From: Chaetomium olivaceum
Lineage: Eukaryota > Ascomycota > Sordariomycetes > Sordariales > Chaetomiaceae
Assembly: GCA_039881045.1 (NCBI GenBank)
Contig: JAYWVB010000022.1
Coordinates: 248,001 to 312,000, forward strand
Direction: 5' to 3'
DNA: 64,000 nucleotides
Below the pieces are notes generated by a model, which was not told the DNA's origin, did not search any database, and saw nothing but the letters and a program-made list of their open reading frames with translations. The position numbers and the translations under genes are program-made. Below are positions 23,877 through 34,124 of this stretch, piece by piece (within the stretch, counting starts at the first letter, position 1; each line of letters starts with the position of its first letter).

Positions 23877-24660
23877 ATGGATGTCCCAGACGAGCCGCAG
23901 ACGCCTTTCAGCACTGTCACTGCGCAGACTAACAAGCTGCAGAGGGTACGTTTTGCGACAAAGGGATTGTCATGTCGCTAACCGGCCTGCAGCAATACCA
24001 AGCACTTCTCGACCAGTCTACCCCCTTCGTCCTCTACCGCTGGATCGGCACTGGCGTCGCCCTGTTCCTCTTCTTCCTGCGCGTCTTCTTTGCGCAAGGC
24101 TGGTACATCGGTTAGTGATCCTGATTCGGGAAAGGGTTGTCTCCTATCCTACGGTAAAACCCCTGGCTGACTGACCTCTCTCTCTCTCCAATAGTCGCAT
24201 ATGCGCTCGGCATCTACCTCCTGAACCTGTTCCTCGCCTTCCTCCAGCCCAAGTTTGACCCGTCCAACGATGCGCTCGACAACGACATGGAGGATGGCGC
24301 CATCGGCTCCCTGCCGACCAAGCAGGACGAGGAGTTCCGCCCTTTCATCCGCCGCCTGCCCGAGTTCAAGTTCTGGCACTCGGCCACCCGCGCCGTCGCC
24401 ATTTCCTTTGTCTGCAGCTGGTTCGAGGTCTTCAACGTGCCCGTTTTTTGGCCCGTTCTGGTTATGTACTGGTTCATGCTGTTTATCTTGACTAGTAGGT
24501 TGCCCCTCCGCCTCCCCCGGCAGACATTCGATGGGTAGAAAATCTTGTTAGAATACTGACAGATACCACCACAGTGAGGAAGCAAATTCAGCACATGATC
24601 AAGTACCGCTACGTGCCCTTCACCATCGGCAAGGCGCGCTACACTAAGAATAGCAACTGA
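23877..24660 (+). CDS. RER1: RER1, Golgi-to-ER retrieval receptor
   Basis: An integral membrane protein of the early Golgi that returns escaped ER membrane proteins through COPI vesicles. Exons 23877-23945, 23993-24110, 24195-24494 and 24575-24660 give 190 aa, the normal family length. Introns are 47, 84 and 80 bp. Four hydrophobic segments are visible, including RWIGTGVALFLFFLRVFF, VAYALGIYLLNLFLAFLQP and VFWPVLVMYWFMLFIL. The RER1 hallmarks YRW near the N terminus, LPEFKFWHSATRA, and MRKQIQHMIKYRYVPF before the basic tail are all present. The last intron splits the ATG (Met) codon of MRKQI. Codon phase is consistent across all junctions. Confidence 0.97.
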
Positions 24661-25502
24661 GCCTTCTTTTTCGGCAGCCCAGAGAGACAGGCACCACAAA
24701 TCCCGTTGATCTGGCGCGCTATTTCGGGAGACTGGACGCATGGGACCGGCTTTTGGCGATAGAATGGCGGGTATCTTTTCACAACTTCGCAATGTATTAT
24801 GACGCATGCTCGGAGCTTACGACGGTCCTGGAAAACTCTATGTATGTACTCATATTTTTAATCAGCCCGCAGCCGCCGCGCCGGTGCGGGTTTGGGCGGG
24901 CGGGCAGGCTCGGCGTAATCTTTCCTTTCGAAAGGGGGCGGTTTGCCATAGGGATTGCGAGGAGCGAGACCGGGGCAGAGGGGGCCATGATATGGGGCGG
25001 GGGATGGATAGGATGGCAGGCGGGATATCTTATTCGTTGTATCTTTGTTGTACGAGATCATGTCAATCAAGCGAAGTGGTTCTCGGTCTCATGGAAAGTC
25101 TTTGAGCACTTCTTCGAGGGACCTTGCCAGAAGATGGGATAAATGAAGGCAGATCTGACCCAGGACTTGCTGTTCTATGTCGCTGCATCGATGGTTTTTC
25201 GCACATCCTTTCTGCTTTTATTTTAATTCTATTTCATCCATATTCAAATTTGGTATTTATTCTTCCACTTATTGTACAATAGGATTCGATTCTCTCCTTC
25301 TTATTGTGTGACGGCCGGTACACGAAACCCCCCTATGCGCCCACTTTACCCTAACCCGGGCAGATTTTGGATACTCGCTTCCTCGTCAGTGCCAAGCCGA
25401 GTCGCGCCGCGCTCCAACTCAATCGCATCCTTTCACAAACTAAGGTAGTTACACCAGCTCTGAACTCCCCGGAACACCACCAAAACACCAACATCACCCA
25501 AA
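24661..25502. other. Tandem intergenic region RER1-PAF1
   Basis: 3' UTR of RER1 and promoter of PAF1. An AT-rich stretch (25195-25300) lies in the middle. No gene is supported. Confidence 0.55.
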
Positions 25503-27074
25503 ATGTCGTCTTCACAATCGAGAGGCGGCGGTGAGCGCATGATCCACCAGGACTACATCGCCAGGATACGATACTCCAATGCACTTCCTCCACCACCAAA
25601 CCCGCCCAAGCTGCTCGACATCCCCAACACGGGGCTTGCAAGTGGCCAATACACTGCGCCGAGCTTCGCTTCACGCCTCGCGCGAGAGCAACCCCTGAAT
25701 ATCGAGGCCGATGCCGAGCTCGGAATGCCCTTGGACTTGGTCGGGATGCCGGGCGTTTTTGATGGCGACGAGAGCTGTTAGTCTTCCCCGTCCGGCTCTT
25801 CTTTGACGCAACCAGCCTGAGCAAACGCTAACATGCCGACCCAAACAGCCATTCAAGCTCCCGCTCAAGCACCGGCTCCCCATCCCCATGACCTTCCCCT
25901 CCTCCGCGGTGTCTCACAACTTGGGAAGCCCAAGATTGGTGACACAGCCGTTTCCTTCCTCAGGCGAACCGAGTACATCTCGTCGGTGCAGGCGAAACCC
26001 AAGGGAGCCGACAATGTGTTCCTCAAAGCATCGTCCAGCAACGTCCAAAAACGGCCCTTGAAGCGCAAGGCCTCCCCCGAGCCAGACAAGGGCACGCCCG
26101 CCTGGATCAAGCGGCGCATTGAGAAGAGCTTCGAAGTCGCAGCCGCGAACCTCGCCGATCGGACGCGTGTCAGGCACCCCTCGAAGCGGAACCTCAAGGT
26201 CGTTGATGCCCTGCCCATCCTGCCCGACCTCGAAGCCTTCCCCGACTCCGGCGCGTACGTGACGGTCAAGTTCAGCAGCAACCCGGTCAACTCGACCGAC
26301 TCGTACGACACCCGCCTGCTGTCGGGCATCTTCAAGCCCATCGAGCGCACCGCCGCCGAGGAGCAGCTCTACGAAAACGCCCGCGCCGCCTGGGAGGCCG
26401 ACCCGACCCAGCCCAAGCCGTCCCAGATGATGAACTACGACCTCTTTCTGCCCGCCGACACCCTCACCGGCGAGAACTTCCGCACCAAGTTCGACGTCGA
26501 CAACCCGGACCGCGAGAGCCGCGCCCTCTACACCAGCAGCGAAGCCGGCGGCAGCTTCCGCTTCCCGCGGGTGCGCGCGTACGAAACCGCCCAAGAAAAG
26601 GAGATGGACCACGACAACAAGTACGACGAGGAAGTCATCCTGGCCTTCCGCGACGACGAGTCCGCCACCAAGGGCCGCGCCGACGACAGCGCCCACAAGG
26701 CCGTCTACTACTACCCGGTCATGCAGCGCACCACCATCCGCAACCAGCGCACCAAGAACATTGCCCGCACCATCGGCATTACCGACGAGGAGGAGACCCA
26801 CCTCGACGAGCTGCATGTGCGCATCGACGAGCCTGGTGATGACCTCAAGGCTGAGTTGCTGCGCTACAAGAAGCAGCCTGTGGGGGATCTGCCCGAGGAG
26901 GAGGAGGAGGAGGAGGAGGATGGGGATGTGGCAGAATATGCGGAGAGGGAGGTAGGGGGTGGTCGGGCGCGGGAGGAGGAGGAGGCCAGTGATCGTGGCT
27001 CGGCCAGTCCTCCGGCGGCGAATGGGGGGAGGCGGCAGTCTGATGAGGAGGATGCCGAGGGGGAGGAGGAATGA
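25503..27074 (+). CDS. PAF1: PAF1, subunit of the RNA polymerase II-associated PAF1 complex
   Basis: A scaffold subunit of the PAF1 complex, which couples elongating RNA polymerase II to histone H2B ubiquitination, H3K4/K36 methylation and 3'-end formation. Exons 25503-25776 and 25849-27074 give 499 aa, with a 72 bp intron. Family blocks include HQDYIARIRYSNALPPPPNP near the N terminus, the LLRGVSQLGKP and FLRRTEYIS motifs, GENFRTKFDVDNPDRESRAL, and KAVYYYPVMQRTTIRNQRT. The C terminus becomes strongly acidic (eight or more Glu in a row) and Ser/Arg-rich, as in other Paf1 proteins. The stop codon at 27072-27074 is followed by a 700 bp convergent gap. Confidence 0.95.
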
Positions 27075-27779
27075 GATTGCGGGGAAGGTAATTTTGAAAA
27101 TCAGACAACAAGACAGTATTTTTAGGCCACTCATTCGAGCGCGGAGTTTGACAGGTAATTTGCCACAATGGATGGGATTTAGACATGCAATTGCAACGCA
27201 ATGCAGGAAATGGGCACCGTGAACTCAGACTGCCGGCCACGAAAGCAGACTCCCAACCATAAAAGAACGGCAAAAGTACATACCATTACTACGCTAACCA
27301 TGATACAAGTCTGACTGAATACACAATACAAAAACCCACGGTTCTAGTATCCATACCCAGTTGTCTAAGCTTCGCTCCCCATCCAATCCAACCGGAACAG
27401 ACAAACAAGAACGAACGCCGGCCAGCCCCATTCTTCCTTTCCAACCGGGCCCGAAGGACAACCCATCCAACCCAACACTCCTCCACTGCCCCTGTCTGTC
27501 AGAGGTCAGCAGTCTATGATTGATAGACAAAGTATATACATAACACGGCCGGAGCACCATCCAATGGCACACCCCTTCCGTCTAACTATTCAAACGTTTG
27601 CCCGCTTAACTAGAGTATCCAATGGTTTCTCTGTCGTCATCCACGACGCGGCCGTATCTGTTGGTTAACCACGTTAGCAAATCTTGCTCAAATCACATAG
27701 CGGGGGGGGTGGGGTGGTAAACCCCGAGAAATAAAGGGGGTGTGTGGTGTGTGAGTAAGAAGGAAAAACACAAAAAGAC
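27075..27779. other. Convergent intergenic region PAF1-GT90
   Basis: Both 3' UTRs, with a G10 tract and GTGTG tract at 27701-27750. No gene is supported. Confidence 0.55.
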
Positions 27780-28435
27780 TCACTCCAACAACAACCGAAA
27801 AAACCACACCTCCAAATCCTCATTCCTCAACGCCTTGCCCGCCCACTCCCGGCCCCTCAACGCCAGCCGCTCCGCCTCCTTCTCCCCCAGCACCTCCGCG
27901 CTCCTCGCACCCTTCTTCTCACCACCCCCCTTCTCACCCCCCTTTCCCTTCCCCTTCTTCTCCCCCCAGCAGTTCCAGCAGCCCCCCCCTCAGATCCAGG
28001 CGCGGCCGCAAAGAACCGCACCACCTCCAACCACTCCTCCCCGTGCAGGCTCAGCGGCACGTAGTGCAGCCACGGCCGCAGCCACTCGTAATGCCACTCG
28101 CGAAAGATGGCCCACTTGAACACCAGGCTCCTGGACCTCAGGAACGCGTAGAAGCGGCCCGAGAAGGCGTTGCCGTCCATGTCCAGCACGTGCTTGTTCT
28201 GCAGGGCGTCGTCGCGGTTGGCGTACTCCTGCACGGGGAAGAAGGCGCGCTGCGCGTCGCAGTCGCCCGGGTCGCACTGCCCGACGTGCGAGAAGAAGAT
28301 GTCGAGGAGTTGCTTGTAGTCGCCGCGCGGGACTTCGTGTGTTGTCCATTGCTGGGGTTGCTGTTGCTGTTGCTGTTGTTGTTGTGGTTGTTGTTTTTCT
28401 TGGTCTTGGGAGGCGGCTGGTTTCGGTTGTTGTTT

Positions 28436-28475
<40 letters not shown>

Positions 28476-29910
28476 GCCGGCTTGGAGGTGGTGTCGTCGG
28501 GGGTGCGGCGGCCAAGGGCGTTGGTGCCGGTGCCGATTTCGGTGTTGGTGCTGGTGCTCGGCGGGCTGAGAATTTTGGCTTGGTCGGGGGCGTTGATCTT
28601 CTGGACGAAGCGCTGGCGGTGCTGGCGGCGCCAACCGCCGTCGCGAGAGAAGCCGCCCGTGGTAGAACCACGCCAATAGAGGCGGTCGAGTTTCTTTTCC
28701 CAGGTTGGGTCGCTATCCTCCTTGTAGGGGACTTTGCCCGCCCAATACCAGGGAGATGGGTAGATGATGTCGGCATAAGAAGAAATTTTGGACTGGGAGA
28801 AGATAGGGAACAAGTCGTGCACCACGCCATAAGCGTTCGGCCGCTCAAAGAAGCCGTAGGTGGAGCTGAGCGATGGGGAGAGGCAGATGTCGGACATGGC
28901 GGTCCAGTTGGAGACGAAACCGAGGTCGCCGACGGCGTATTTCTCGATGTCGTCGAACTGCTCGTCCTCTTCGAGATTACGGGCAGGGGAGTCCGGGGGC
29001 AGGACATGCGCGAGTGTGTCCAGACGGGTTGGTGGGCGAAGAAGTCGAAGCGCGTTAGTTTGACCTCGTCGAAACGACCGTTGTAGTTGAGGTCAGCAGG
29101 CTTCTTGGTAAAGCCGTTGCGGAGCGACTTCGCAGCATTCGCGGCCGGCATGGCCTTCGTCCGCGCAGTGTGCACCAACCGCGCCATGTCGTCGTGCGGC
29201 ACCACGACCCGCGGCTCGTCGTTGGCGTTGAAGGCCAGGTCCATATCCGGCAGGTGCTCAACAAAGCTTTTCGTCATTTCCACCATAGCCGGCCCCATCC
29301 AGTCGAAGCCCCCAAAGATGTGCGTCGCATTGCCATTGCGCACCTGGAAGCCCATGAGCTGGTTGTCCGTCCCCAGCGCCTCGCGCGCCCGTGCTCGTAT
29401 CGTCGACGGTTTCAGGCCCCAGAACGGCGTCAGCAGTTCGTGTATCGTGTCGAACTCGTCCACCAGTTGCACGTTCTTGCTCTTGGCGAACGCCCACCAC
29501 TTGTCGAAATGCGGCGGGGGTGGTAGCCCATATCGGCGGCGGTACTCGGCAACGGCGTCGCGGAGGTTCTTCGACTGGCGACCCTTGACTGCCTCAAACT
29601 CGCGCTCGGCGTCACTGATGAGGTGCCATATCGGGTGCCGTCCGCCGGGCACCGGCTTCGGCTTGGTGGTAGCGAACTTCTTGCTGGTAAAAGTGATGAT
29701 CTCCTTGGTCTTGGGCGGTTTCGGGCCTTGCACGGGGGCAACTTTTTTGGGCTGCGTTCGAAGGCCGCCGGGCGATGTCCTCGAAATCGAGTAGAAGCAG
29801 AATATTAATAGGAAAAAGGCGCCGATCACGCCGAGTTGGCGGTTGCGCATCGTCAGCTTCGGGAAACTAGTTACGGCACCCTTGAGCCGCGAGCCAAGCG
29901 CTTCGCCCAT
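27780..29910 (-). CDS. GT90 (CAP10-like) type II membrane glycosyltransferase with internal polyglutamine, frame broken twice
   Basis: GT90 enzymes are Golgi glycosyltransferases related to cryptococcal Cap10 and beta-1,2-xylosyltransferases; the substrate here is unknown. A short cytosolic tail is followed by a membrane anchor (LGVIGAFFLLIFCFYSISR, about 25-43). A linker then leads to the luminal CAP10 domain with HFDKWWAFAK, FGGFDWMGPAM, YWRGSTTGGFSRDG, QRFVQKIN, GQCDPGDC and FKWAIFREWHYEWLRPWLHYVPL. A long Gln-rich insertion, encoded at about 28345-28480, sits between QRFVQKIN and the DYKQLLDIFF block. Reading all conserved blocks needs two one-base deletions to be made good: one near 29011-29020, the other in the C/G run near 27960-27990. 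With them the gene gives about 710 aa and ends WAGKALRNEDLEVWFFRLLLE. No intron is seen. Confidence 0.85.
28345..28480 (-). repeat. CAG/CAA polyglutamine-coding repeat
   Basis: Two Gln-coding tracts, the longer about 13 uninterrupted Gln codons, are separated by a Lys/Pro/Ala-rich spacer inside the GT90 coding region. On the plus strand they read as CTG/TTG repeats. Confidence 0.85.
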
Positions 29911-30675
29911 TAAGTCGTCGCCGAATTCGACTCCTCGCCGTCTAATGATGATTTCGGTCCTCTCTTCAAGGAGGCGGCGTCTCTATCCCTGCTATCGATC
30001 GGTCCCTGATACTCATCGGAACGAGGGGAGGGGTGAAGTGGGAGGTCGGAAGAAGTCGAGGCAAAGCAATTGGAGACTGGTCGGGGGCTGAACGATGCGG
30101 GTTGCTGAAGGAGGCGGCCAAGAATAATCCTAGACTTGATTGCATAAAAAACTGGAGACGCCATCCAGCCCCAGGCGAATTCCGTCGCGAGCCAAGACCA
30201 GTCGCATCGCTGTTCCGTCTGATGTACTAAAAAGACTGTGGCCATAGCTGACGACTGCGCTGCTGCAGGAAAAGAGCAGCCAGCGCTTGGACGCGAACAA
30301 AGAGCAACATCCCCTTGGCCGGCCGATTTGGACTCGATCGAGACCCTGCATCTGAGACACGCGACCAAGATCGTGGGGTCAAGATATGTTCACACAAAGC
30401 TGTTGGGTTCCGTTGTGCGCAAACCCGACGTTGCACCCGCAAGTTTCACTCAGGGCACGGAATCGATTATCGCCCAGTCGAGCACAGCAGGCCAAGTGTC
30501 ACAAAATATCACCATGGCAAACGAGGAACAATGTCTGCGATAGTCCTGTCGACCACGCAGGCCGTGTGTATTCACGGAAGGGTATCCCTTATTCGTAGAT
30601 GCATTGCAACTCCGCACACATGCCAAGCCTTTTTTTTCTTTTTTAAATCCGTTCGTCTCTCATTAGCTTAGCTGT
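29911..30675. other. Intergenic region between GT90 and uS8
   Basis: Promoter of the GT90 gene and 3' UTR of uS8, both on the minus strand. A T-rich tract lies at 30630-30650 near the uS8 end. No gene is supported. Confidence 0.5.
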
Positions 30676-31391
30676 CTAGTAGAAGAAGCCAATGATCTTG
30701 CCAGCAACGTGCTTGCGACGGGCCTCCTCGTGGTCCATGATACCAGCCGAGGTGGTGAGCATGACGTAGCCGAACTGACGGGCCGGGAGAAGCTTGACAA
30801 CCCACTTCTCGAGCTCGGCGAGGTGGACGTTGTAGCGGGGGGAGATGACACCGCACTTGTTGAGGCTGTAGACGCTGTTAGCAAAGGAACATGCGTCAGG
30901 GTACGCTCCGGACCATGGACTCACCGGCCGTTGAGCTGGACAACGATCTTGCCGCTGCGGTGGTTGTCAACCTCCTCGAACTCGCCAATGTAGCCTGAAA
31001 GTGATCTTGTCAGTTGTTTGTTGCGCGAGATTAAACATTGTACATCATTGAAAGACTCCGAGAACGTGTAAGACCCTCGCATTGGTGTTTGATTTATCGG
31101 CAACTTAAAGGGCTTCGACCGTGGGGCGGAAAGGATCGTTGCCTAGTTATCATGCCGAATTTGGAGGGAACGGGGAGGGCCAGGGAAGACCAGGAAGGAC
31201 TGCGAGGGTCTTGCACGTATCGTCGAGCTAGCCGTGGCCGAGGGCGTGGGTAACGTACCGTGGCGCTGCATAACCTGCAGGAACTTGACAATGACCTTGG
31301 ACGAAGGCCGGATCAGAGCCTGGCGCTTGCCGGCCTTCTCGGCGTTGTTGATGGTGTTGAGAGCATCGTGGAGAACGGAGGTGCGGACCAT
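30676..31391 (-). CDS. 40S ribosomal protein uS8 (S22 / S15a)
   Basis: A structural protein of the small ribosomal subunit, binding the central domain of 18S rRNA. Exons 31391-31259, 30994-30925 and 30865-30676 give 130 aa, the exact family length. The first intron is long for this window (263 bp), the second is 59 bp. Conserved segments are [60 protein letters not shown] and the C-terminal GYVMLTTSAGIMDHEEARRK followed by GKIIGFFY. It is transcribed away from eS12, starting 654 bp from the eS12 ATG. Confidence 0.97.
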
Positions 31392-32045
31392 CTTGGCGGT
31401 AGTTCGTCGGAACGGAGATTCTCAAATCGTCAAGAAGAGGAAGTGAGGTATCTGCCAGCGTGCCGAAGCGTGTCACGTTAGCCTTCCGAGGCTCGAGCGC
31501 GGAGAGTGCCCTCGTCGATAAATCTCAAGAGGGTTCTGCCTGCTCAGTTGCCGGAGAGGTGAAGAGTGTCATGGGGTAGCGTCGGCCGCTGCTTCAGCCA
31601 CCCCATGATTTCTTCCCTCGGCCTTCGCGAAGGACATTTTTCTGTTGAGGAGTCATCTTCGAGAGTATTTACATACCTCAAATTATGCCTGCGTTGAAGG
31701 GCTGGTGATGGTTGATCGGGTCGGGGATGGAGGAGGTTTGACCGCAACAAGAAAATTCGCAATGGATTGGAGCTGTGGTGGTCCGTGCCTCCGAAAACTT
31801 GCCCTAAAACACTGGCCTCTGCAATTGTGCGCTTGCTAGAAGCAGACTAGCGCGTTGCGGATTCACTGCGACCACAAAAATTCCTTGAATTGAATCCCCG
31901 GCCGATTGGTGGGGCCGATTCCCGCACACATTAATCTTGACTTTTGTGGCCGTGTCAACATCCCTCCACCCAACACACGAAAAAGGAACACACATTACTC
32001 TTCGAGGACGTAACCGACAGTCTAACAACAATCATAAACGTCAAG
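31392..32045. other. Shared divergent promoter of two small-subunit ribosomal protein genes
   Basis: 654 bp separate the start codons of uS8 (-) and eS12 (+). Co-regulation through a shared promoter is plausible for two genes of the same subunit. I did not identify a motif I could name with confidence. Confidence 0.5.
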
Positions 32046-32703
32046 ATGGTGAGATCCCCATCGTCCCCTCCCCCTCCAAAGATCACGCATCGCCATCGAC
32101 CAATTTCTACACACCCATTCGACGAAGCCCAGCGCTCGCAATTCCTCGAACGACCCCAGAACACACCCCGCTAACCATGGCTTCTCACCCATCTAGTCGG
32201 ACGTAGAAGAGAACAACGCCCCGGAGGTTCAGGAGGAGGTTGAGGTTTCGGCCGATGCCGGCAAGGGCCAGATGTCGGTTCTGGATGCGCTCAAGGGCGT
32301 CCTGAAGCTGTCTCTGATGCACGACGGTCTCGCCCGCGGTCTCCGCGAGGCGTCCAAGGCTCTCGACCGGAGGCAGGCGCACATGTGCGTGCTCAACGAG
32401 TCGTGCGAGGAGGAGGCCTACAAGAAGCTCGTCATCGCCCTCTGCTCGGAGCACAAGATCCCGCTCATCAAGGTGCCCGACGGCAAGCAGCTCGGCGAGT
32501 GGGCTGGTCTCTGTGAGTAGGCCCAGGGATATCCCGATTGGGGGGGGAGTGGCATGTGCTGACTGTTGTTGTGTCTAGGTGTCCTCGACCGTGAGGGTAA
32601 CGCCCGCAAGGTCGTCAACTGCTCTTGCGTCGTTGTCAAGGACTGGGGTGAGGAGTCGCAGGAGCGCTCCATCCTCCTCAACTACTTCTCGTCTGAGGCT
32701 TAA
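32046..32703 (+). CDS. 40S ribosomal protein eS12
   Basis: A small-subunit ribosomal protein of the beak region. The start codon is alone in its exon (32046-32048). A 148 bp intron precedes exon 2 (32197-32512) and a 66 bp intron precedes exon 3 (32579-32703), giving 147 aa. The sequence begins MSDVEENNAPE and has an acidic N-terminal arm. It continues with the eS12 core VLDALKGVLKLSLMHDGLAR, QAHMCVLNESCEEEAYKKLV, EHKIPLIKVPDGKQLGEWAG and KVVNCSCVVVKDWGEE. The alternative of reading through the first intron from the same ATG runs into Pro/Ser-rich, non-homologous sequence, so the isolated ATG exon is preferred. Confidence 0.95.
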
Positions 32704-32982
32704 GCGAACCAAGCACGGGCGGGGGTAGTGGCATTTCGCGAGGAAAGAAGGAGAATGGGGATATCATAGAGGGATTTGCAGAAGGGTTCACCTCTCGGGC
32801 CACGGCCCGATGACATCTTCCTCGGGTGTGCTCTGGTTCTCACCGGCTGGCTAAACGGATGGCGGGACACACGGGAGCCCCTTCACGCGGCTACCCTTCG
32901 CATACGGCATGGGAAACTCAGCAAGACAAAAATAAAAAGAAGCCTCACAACTGGCCATTCCGGTTGTCACCCAACCCCACTC

Positions 32983-33609
32983 CTACTTGCGCTCCTCAAC
33001 CATGATGATGTGATACCCGAAGCCCGTCTTGACCCTCTCAAATGTGGGGCTGGCGACCGGGCTGGGCGGTATCTTGAAGGCCACCTCCTCGAACTGAGGA
33101 TCCAGCGTCCCCTTGGACTTCCAGCCAAGCGAACCTCCTAAATATCAAATGTGAGCATGTCCGTGACCTCCAGGGTGCAGAGCGAAGAGAAGAACCTACC
33201 CGCCTTGGCCTTGTCCTCGGACATCTCCCTCGCCACGACGTCAAACTTCTCACCGTTATTCAGCCGGGTAATGGCCTCTTCGCTCTTGGCAAATTTCTCA
33301 CACTGTTGTGAAAAGAAAAGAAAAGAAAAAAAAGAGCCGTTAGCATAGCATCACACACCCCCTATCTCAGTCTCCCCAGTAAATGCAGCCAAGAGGACGG
33401 GAAGGGGGGGGACATACGAGAATATGCCTGACGTTGATGGTCATGCCCTTGAGCTTGGACGCCTTGGTGTCGCTACTGCTGTCGGCGGCGCCGGCCGTCT
33501 TGGAGTTGCTGCCCTTGCCGGCGCCCTTCTTGGACTTGTCGCCCTTGTTGTCAGCCTTGCCGCCGCCTTTGCCGCCCGCGGCGGGTTTGGAGTCTTTGGA
33601 TTTGGCCAT
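32983..33609 (-). CDS. pin4: Parvulin-type peptidyl-prolyl cis-trans isomerase (PIN4/Par14 class)
   Basis: Isomerises X-Pro bonds; Par14-class parvulins associate with pre-ribosomes and DNA. Exons 33609-33418, 33302-33200 and 33137-32983 give 149 aa. The N-terminal 55 residues are Lys/Gly/Ser-rich, as in Par14. The parvulin domain shows NVRHILCEKFAKSEEAITRL, VVAREMSEDKAKAGGSLGWK and GFGYHIIMVEERK. It lacks the WW domain and phosphate-binding basic loop of Pin1, so it is the non-phospho-specific type. It converges on eS12 with 279 bp between stop codons. Confidence 0.94.
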
Positions 33610-34124
33610 GGTGGGTTGTTTGTTTGGTGTTTGGATGATAGGTACGGTTGTGGGTGTGGCTAGGGGGCGGTGGTGGTGTTGAGGAAGTTCGAGTTGGAAT
33701 GCGTGGTGAGAGTTGAGTGTGAAGAAACTTGGCTAGGTATGACCGTTGCGGATGTGTGTTGCTCCCCTCTCACTGCCGCTTTGACGATGCAAGTGGCATG
33801 TGCGGTATATCAAGGGTTAGGGTTACGTATGGGCTGGTGGCCCTAAACACATCCGAAACCCCTTTTCTAAATCATGTTCTCCAACTCAAACCTTCGTAAA
33901 GGTAGATAGATTATGGTGCATTATACCTCCGTTTTTTAGACATATCTAATACTCATTTTCACCCTCATTGTTACCGAGGATTATCAAGCCACACTATTTG
34001 CTTCTCTACGCCCGATTCCCTCAACAGCTAGGTACACACATGCTTTCATCGCATTAGTGGCAGTCCCCGTTTCTATTGCAGTTCTAGTAGGGCTTGGTTA
34101 AAGCTACCCATGGTCTGATTCTTT
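33610..34124. other. Intergenic region upstream of PIN4
   Basis: Promoter of the parvulin gene and 3' region of the SRA-YDG gene, AT-rich at 33890-33970. No gene is supported. Confidence 0.5.

Noticed and set aside
25914..27134. 406-codon open frame on the minus strand
   Set aside because: A mirror of the GC-rich PAF1 coding region; no start context or recognisable protein.
28043..29086. 347-codon open frame on the plus strand with long Leu runs
   Set aside because: Antisense of the GT90 polyglutamine repeat (CTG read as Leu). The minus strand matches a known enzyme family.
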